A stretch of DNA of 64,000 nt from Maniola hyperantus (Eukaryota; Arthropoda; Insecta; Lepidoptera; Nymphalidae): contig NC_048557.2 in NCBI RefSeq assembly GCF_902806685.2, positions 9,619,554-9,683,553 on the forward strand, read 5' to 3'. A program made the position numbers and the translations under genes. Below the pieces are notes generated by a model. It was not told the DNA's origin and did not search any database. It saw only the letters and a program-made list of their open reading frames with translations. Every line of letters begins with the position of its first letter. The stretch's first letter is position 1. Shown piece after piece: positions 58,334 through 64,000 of the stretch.

Positions 58334-59894
58334 ATTTAATGGTAATATGCTTTCCATCCACGCTACCCAGGCAATGAGGAAATCCCCATTTCCCAAAAAA
58401 GTCTTCTGCGATATTGAGCCACATTTCTTGTGTAGGTTGTGGAATGGCTAATGGTTGTAAAACATTCCATATTTCCTGACATACTTCGGTCACTATTTTT
58501 GAAACTGTTGAATTTCCTATACGATATGAAAACGATAATGTCTTATAGCAATCTCCAGTAGTTAGGAATCTGCAATGAAAATAATATTAATTTTGAAATA
58601 ATATTAATTTTGTCTTATTTTGTTATTTTTCAGTCGTAACTTTGAAAGCGAAGTGGAAGAATTTAAAAGACTCCTACAAAAAGTACAAATTATCTAAAAA
58701 GAGTACAAGTGGCCAAGCTGCAAAAAAGCTTCAAAATTGGACTTGGGCAGATCAAATGAATTTCATTGATCCAGCAATTACATTGAATGAGACTCAAGGT
58801 AGTATGGCATCTCTGAATGTTGAAAAAGTTAATTCTACTGACTCTCAATCTACGGGAGACGTAACTACACAAGACGTTGCACAAGATACCCGCCCGCAAG
58901 AAACTCAAAACGCCCAACAAATTTATAGAAGGCATAGGAGAAGTAATCCGGATCCGGATCCAACAGATAGAATGATCCAGTACTTACAAAATAGAAGAGA
59001 TCGCAACAGAAGTGAAGATAAAGTTGATGTAAAATGTGATGGAGTAGATTTATTATTTTTGGGATACGCTGATACTTTCAAAAAACTATCATAGCGAACA
59101 CAAATAAAAGCAAAATTTGATATCGCCCGAATTTTGATGGAGGCTGAATTAAGTGATCTGGAGGCTGTAACTTCTAACAGCAACTCTACTGCAACGGGTA
59201 GTTTCAACTACTCTGTTCTAAGTGATACCACGCATTCTCCGGCTACTCCAGGAAATTACTCCATGATCAGTGACGCAACAGTTACTGACAATGCTAATTA
59301 TTATATTCTTCCACAAGAGGGCAATACGGCTATACCTACTGATTTAACAACCTCAAATCAAAATGATCATGAACAAATCAACATGTTTCACTTATCGTAG
59401 AGTTAGTAACATGCCGAATATTTTTTTTGTATTAATGATTAATAAATAAATAAATAATTTACTTACCTCAAAGTTAAGGCTAATCTTTCTCTGCTAGAAA
59501 TAGCTTCCCTAAACCTTGTATTTTGTTTAGTAATATGTGGCTTCAAAAGATTATGTAGATCTTCAAAACTCCCTGGGCTCATTCTAAAATATGTATAAAA
59601 ACGATCTTCATGTGACTCTAGTTCTTTACATAATAGGTTTTCTCCTAATTTCTTCCTTTTTTCATTAATCTCGTGCACCCAAATTCTACGAGATTTACGC
59701 CTTTTCAAAGTTAAAGTCCACAATAATATTTCCTCCTCCTCTGACTCTGATAACGACGACATTTCGCTCCGATGGCTGACTGATGACTAGCAGGTTCCGA
59801 CGCCCGTTCCGCAACTACACAACTACACTTTATCGCAGCGGAATTCCTACAGCGGTTTCGCAACTGAAGTTTCGCAGCGGAGGTGTGAGAGGAG

Positions 59895-60990
59895 CACCAG
59901 TACAGCTGGCACATGGGCGGTGGCAAGGGACCTCCGGATGACGTTGTTAAGGGTCTTGTATTTTACAAGCTACTAATGTTAAATTTAGCTATTTGTTTCT
60001 TATATCAATGGGGCAGGTACATAGTATCCTTTGTCAGTATAAATAATAATAATAAACTTATTTATATCTATAATATGAAAGCAGTCCCTGCGACCCAAAG
60101 TTAAGTTATGTAGTAGGCTGTTAAGTTTATAAATATACCTATTTTGTGCTGGGTCAATATGTATGAGAATATGAAAAAGCACATATTATAAATTTGCAAC
60201 CTGTCTTTTTTGGAATACTTAATCTGTATTAAAACTTCTCAAGATTTCTTTTTTAGTTATCTGCAGGCTGTCACCTATCACCAAAACAACTTTACTACAA
60301 TTTTATTATCTAAGCAGCAGTCTTTGATATTTTTTATTATATACTCATATGGGGCCCCAGGGTTACATTTGTTAGAAACCTTTTCTCACACAGATCCGAA
60401 CCCGAACCCATGAAGAAATCGCACGATGCGCGTGTTCACCTGGGCCACGGTTCCCACGATCTATGTTCGAACTTGTGTGCCTTGGTCTTCTTTCATTGCA
60501 GTTATGGTGTCCTAAAGTCCACAAACCGCCTATCTCGTCGTCGTATCGGCCCTGCTCGTCCCCGTGCAATTTAGGCGACTTTGGAAGCGCAGACGAGAGT
60601 TCAGCGGCTAATGTCACTGCCAACTGATATGCCATAGATACGCACAGATACTTTCGATGTATTGCAAGCATTTTACCATGTTTGGCATGATTGAGGATAG
60701 TGTGCTTTTGCATCCCCAAACACACCTGGACTATCGGATTGTTGTGAATTTTTTTCGAAGATTTATTAATATTGCCTTTACAACGATTTACCTAGGTCTA
60801 GGTTTCATAACCTCTCATACCTTACTTGTACCCGGTTCTATGTCATGCGAAGGGTGTTTCATTTTCTCTTTCTTTTCAATCGCTAAGTAAAGCGGGTCTC
60901 TTATTGGCATGCAGTGAGAATTCCGCGGATGGACCAACTTTGGAAGCAAGCAGTCGTAATAAAATCTGATCAATTTAGCTTCCATTTTTG
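59895..60990. other. no recognised gene
   Basis: Contains an open frame on the minus strand at 60372-60725 with no family I recognise, and A/T-rich sequence. Nothing firm can be said. Confidence 0.4.
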
Positions 60991-61006
60991 AATTTCAAAA
61001 CTCTTC

Positions 61007-61315
61007 TCAACTCATTGGTAAAGCTGCACCAAACCAGATTCCAAGCATGACAAAGATCTTGTTGTGTGATATGTAACTGACCTTGAATTTGGTAATACCA
61101 ACTGGGTTTTTGAATATTGACAACGTTACTTTTGCAAGAAGAGTCCCATTTCCAAAAGCATGCTTTTTCATAGCATCTGCCAATGAAGATGGATATTTAA
61201 TTTCAACTATGCCATCTGCATATTTGCTGTCTGGTGTGGCGCCTAAAATGACGAACTGCAGGAATTGTGGAGATACTTTTTTGCAAAAATCGTCAAATGA
61301 TGAAGAGGTGAGCAT
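61007..61315 (-). pseudogene. YqaJ-like exonuclease fragment
   Basis: About 100 codons with FVILGATPDSKYADGIVEIK and YPSSL, resembling the core of YqaJ-type recombinase nucleases (a GxxPDG...EIKCP pattern). Such domains occur in insect genomes in transposon-linked proteins. Start and end are not defined and no partner domain is seen. Confidence 0.45.
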
Positions 61316-61750
61316 TTCCTCCTCTGAGGGAATGCTCCCCCCCCCTCCCTTTTTGTGTCTGTCGGTCTGTTTTATTAGTTATTCTTCTTTATTCTATTAT
61401 TTTCCTGTTATTGGGTCTTCCTTATGTACTTCGGAAGTCGGATGAGGCCGATCCTTGAGCCCCCGTTTCTTTTTCTCCCTCTTCTTTTTTTCTTTTTCGG
61501 TGGTTGTTCCGGTCTACCTCTGCGACGAATGCCTGGTACTCCCCGGTTCTTGTGTGTGGATCTATAGAAGGTTCTATCTATGTGTGAGGAAAGAAACCAA
61601 GCGACTCACTGACAAGTTTCGTTTAATCAGGACACACAGATGCACTACAGTAAATCGAAGGCGAAAAAGCAGAAGACAGTATAGGCGGAAAGCTAATTAC
61701 AAATAGGAACTAAGACGATTACGATTACACACGAATACAAGCCAAAATAA
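61316..61750. other. no recognised gene
   Basis: C/T-rich simple sequence and a short open frame at 61455-61706 without recognisable domains. Confidence 0.4.
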
Positions 61751-61835
61751 AATAAAAATCTTTTTTATTCGAATAAACTTTTACAAGTACTTTCGAATAG
61801 TCGGATGCATCTACCACTGGTTCGAAATGCCTTGC
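61751..61835 (-). mobile_element. jockey-type LINE 3' UTR fragment
   Basis: Reverse of 2120-2229: TTTTTATTCGAATAAACTTT, AATAGTCGGATGCATCTACC, ACTGGTTCG. Confidence 0.7.
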
Positions 61836-62760
61836 AAAAATGCGTAGCACTTATAGTAACATCAATGCGCAGTGGCGCGCCGGTCGTGACTGTGTGGCGT
61901 ACTAACTCGGTGTCGGGCGCGGCCGCATAACGGGATCGCTACAGGTGTGCTTACGATTTCCGGTCAGAACGTATACATGTGAATAGAAGGCACTAGCAAT
62001 GAAACCAGCCGAGGCGGAAGCATATAGATACGTACTTCACAAATCGCATGAAGCTACACAGGCAAGAGTCATAAAACTTAAATCGTATAAAAGATAATCA
62101 TAGAACAATGGCGGTTGGAATGAAATTCGTTCAAGTTTTTGTTCCAACGGTGTGAAGATGTCGGTCTGTGATTAGCTGACCGCATTGGATGCGATGTATA
62201 AGAACGTCGAAGCAAATAATTTACTCTATTACCTCCTACGTATTTGGCCACTGTGCGATAAAGCTTTCTACTGAATTACAAGTAGCGTTATGTATTAAAC
62301 TTCGCGAATGACATAATAGTTTTCGCGAATGACATAGTAGTTAATAAATTACAATATTCTTAATCACTAGTTAACTCTAGGAGTAATAAGTTGAGAAGCG
62401 GCGCTGGTCTTGGTGGCCCGCCGTTTTATACTGAATGAAAAGATAATGTGCCTTTGTCCTGAGTATTTGCTACCTCGTTCCTTGAAGTCCACGGTGTTAT
62501 CGATAATACCATTGTTCTTTTGTTTTCATTATTGGTTTTCGTGGAGCCGGGATGTTGTCAATTTTTAATGTCCTCATTGTTGTAAGCACTTGCCTCACGT
62601 ATGGCAATGAGGTATTTTCTTGTTGACGGAGCGCTGGACTCACGACTTAGCCTTCAAAGATGGTTTGCTGCGTAAGTGATTTAAACTAGGTTATCGTTAG
62701 GATATGTAACAAGTATTCCTTATATTTATTTACAAAAAGAAGGCTTAATTAATGTCCGGT
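61836..62760. other. no recognised gene
   Basis: About 900 bases without a convincing coding frame or known repeat. Confidence 0.4.
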
Positions 62761-62922
62761 ACTACCTGTGTCTATTAGAAATTTTCCCCCCATTCATCTC
62801 TGACTAAATAAGGCAGGTAGCCTTTATCAAAAGAATTTAATTTTAACCTAATTCCTGCTCTTTCTTGAAAAAATTTACTGATTCTTCGTTTTCAAAATCT
62901 ATATCTTCTGACATTGTATTGT

Positions 62923-63135
62923 TTACTTCTGCTCTATTAAACGGCATATTTGTTTGGCTCCTATAAGCATGCTGTCAAACACCTTTAAGATGACCGTAGC
63001 CAGTGAAATAGGCCTATAGTTGTTTTTATCAGCCAAGTCACTGGTTTTGTTTTTTACAATTGGGACAACTATCGCACGTATCGTCTCGCTAGGCATAAAA
63101 CTATGGCTCTTACAAATGTTATACAGCTTTGACAA
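62923..63135 (-). pseudogene. LINE reverse-transcriptase fragment
   Basis: CKSHSFMPSETIRAIVVPIV, KNKTSDLADKNNYRPISLAT and ILKVFDSML are the RT finger region of a CR1/jockey-group LINE. It continues weakly to both sides and has no catalytic motif. Confidence 0.7.
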
Positions 63136-63178
63136 AACCCTGGGAAGATGTGTTTTTTTATTTTTTATTTATTAATTA

Positions 63179-64000
63179 AATTAAAGTGCGTTCCAATTTT
63201 ATTTTCGAATAATTGACGAGAGTGACCATTAGCTAATCTCCTTCTAACATACGATACTAAGGGTGGAATTTTTTTACCCGAGGCAGCTGGTGTGGCAGAG
63301 TCCTCTGCGTCGTCCTCGCTGTTAGTTCCAAACAGTCAGGTTCAGCAGTTAGTTTTTTGGCTGGCGGTGGAATTGGCTAGAAATGTCGGCTTTGCGAATT
63401 TCTTCGCCGATGAGCGCGCTGGAGCAGGACTTATGCGCGACAGGTTCTCTCTTCGGCTTCAACATCTTGCTTACGCTTTTTTGACTTTTTTTCTAAGTCA
63501 GGATGTTGAACTTCTATTACTTCATCGTCAGACGGAAATAATTCATCAATGCAAAAAAATAATAACTTCGTGGAATATGACATTTATGGAATTCAAAAGA
63601 CTTCGCTAATTTGTGACAAGGTCTAGTGAGGTTATTGTAACAAAAAAATACGACCAATAATTTAAAGTGGTATATCATCGTCTGTAGGTATCATGGAGAT
63701 CATCAAACAATGAATTAAATAAATTATTAAAGTGTATTCCAATCTTATTTTCAAATGATTGACGCGAATGACCATTAGCCAATCTTTTTCTAACACACGA
63801 TACTAATGGTGGAATTTTTTTACCCGAGGCAGCTGGTGTGGCAGAGTCCTCTACGTTGTCCGCGCTGTTAGTTCCAAACAGGTTCCAAACAGTTAGTTTT
63901 TTGGCTGGCGGTGGAATTGGCTAGAAATGTCGGCTTTGCGAATTTCTTCACCGATGAGCGCGCTGGAGCAGGAGTTATGCGCGATAGGTTCTCTCTTCGG
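63179..64000 (-). repeat. direct repeat of unknown coding sequence, period about 540
   Basis: 63179-63465 and 63717-64000 match over about 285 bases (AAAGTG(C/T)(A/G)TTCCAAT, TTTTTTTACCCGAGGCAGCT, TTGGCTGGCGGTGGAATTGG). On the minus strand both give similar peptide traces: FAKPTFLANSTASQKT, EDSATPAASGKKIPPLVS, RLANGHSRQ. The second copy runs off the window. Confidence 0.7.

Larger units (their letters stand above)
54902..59400 (+). pseudogene. Harbinger-2 MADF-BESS protein
   Basis: Exon 1 54902-55043 (MDVDFTEKLIQEVRNRP, LLNHPDYKNNMKKLQAW) and exon 2 from 58634 (VTLKAKWKNLKDSYKKY) make one MADF domain across the intron; donor GTATGT and acceptor TTTCAG, phase 1. The intron now contains the hAT. 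Further on, LFLGYADTFKKLS, a TAG at 59092-59094, then RTQIKAKFDIARILMEAE in the same frame is a BESS motif interrupted by one nonsense codon; the frame stays open to 59400. The shortened product would keep MADF but lose BESS. Confidence 0.8.
55175..59762 (-). pseudogene. Harbinger-2 DDE transposase, split by hAT
   Basis: Exon 1 59762-59467 (MSSLSESEEEEILLWTL, FRMSPGSFEDLHNLL, LALTLR); exon 2 starts 58568 (FLTTGDCYKTLSFSYR), is cut at 58334 after SVDGKHITIK, and resumes at 55826 with CPPDSGSMFYCYKS, ending 55175. Catalytic residues are in SVDGKH, GSFGKDSDSTIF and VVVECAFGIM. No other break is seen, so the hAT insertion appears to be the main inactivating event. Confidence 0.88.
54626..59889 (-). 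mobile_element. PIF/Harbinger transposon 2, disrupted by hAT
   Basis: Inverted ends CTCAC-(AC)-CTCCGCTGCGAAAC at both sides, with AGCGG-rich subterminal repeats; the exact ends and target duplication are unclear. It holds a transposase (minus) and a MADF-BESS gene (plus), each with one intron. The hAT element at 55827-58333 sits in the transposase coding exon and within the MADF gene's intron. Without the hAT it is about 2.75 kb. Confidence 0.85.

Overview
This is animal nuclear DNA, very probably from a moth or butterfly. The base for that inference is the spliced genes with GT-AG introns, a classical insect odorant-binding protein, and many interspersed repeats of types I associate with Lepidoptera (tRNA-derived SINEs, RTE/jockey tails, Harbinger and hAT elements). 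No species call is possible from the sequence alone.

Three host genes can be read. (1) A minus-strand coiled-coil protein gene (12063-15532, two exons, possibly CCDC180-like). (2) A plus-strand myotubularin-related phosphatase of the MTMR6/7/8 group: 17 exons in one continuous frame from 15998 to 44748, with PH-GRAM, an intact CSDGWDR phosphatase loop and a C-terminal FYVE finger; only the short first coding exon was not found. (3) A plus-strand odorant-binding protein (46551-48778, three exons) with an unusual N-terminal extension.

Most of the rest is mobile DNA. 1-8925 is a decayed Ty1/copia provirus with a jockey-type LINE fragment in pol and a complete PIF/Harbinger element (TTA target duplication) in its 5' LTR. 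9-15.7 kb is rich in MITEs and includes a palindrome of about 500 bp. The MTMR6 introns hold a 1.76-kb non-autonomous hAT, many MITEs, SINEs and LINE tails, a nine-copy 143-bp array of its own exon 12 split by a full-length non-LTR retrotransposon, a full-length BEL/Pao element with identical LTRs and one uninterrupted 1733-codon ORF, and an 821-bp near-perfect hairpin. 49.5-51.2 kb holds a THAP-bearing relic, 51.4-52 kb a Harbinger relic, and 54.6-59.9 kb a second Harbinger element disrupted by a hAT element with a perfect 8-bp target duplication. The last 4 kb carries small retroelement and nuclease-like fragments and a direct repeat of unknown coding sequence running off the window end.

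The most notable points are the exon-12 array, other local duplications that carry exon edges with splice sites, the long intronic hairpin, the OBP extension, the atypical first cysteine pair of the FYVE finger, and repeated one-base poly-A indels that break transposase genes and could be assembly errors. All alignments and identities were judged by eye.
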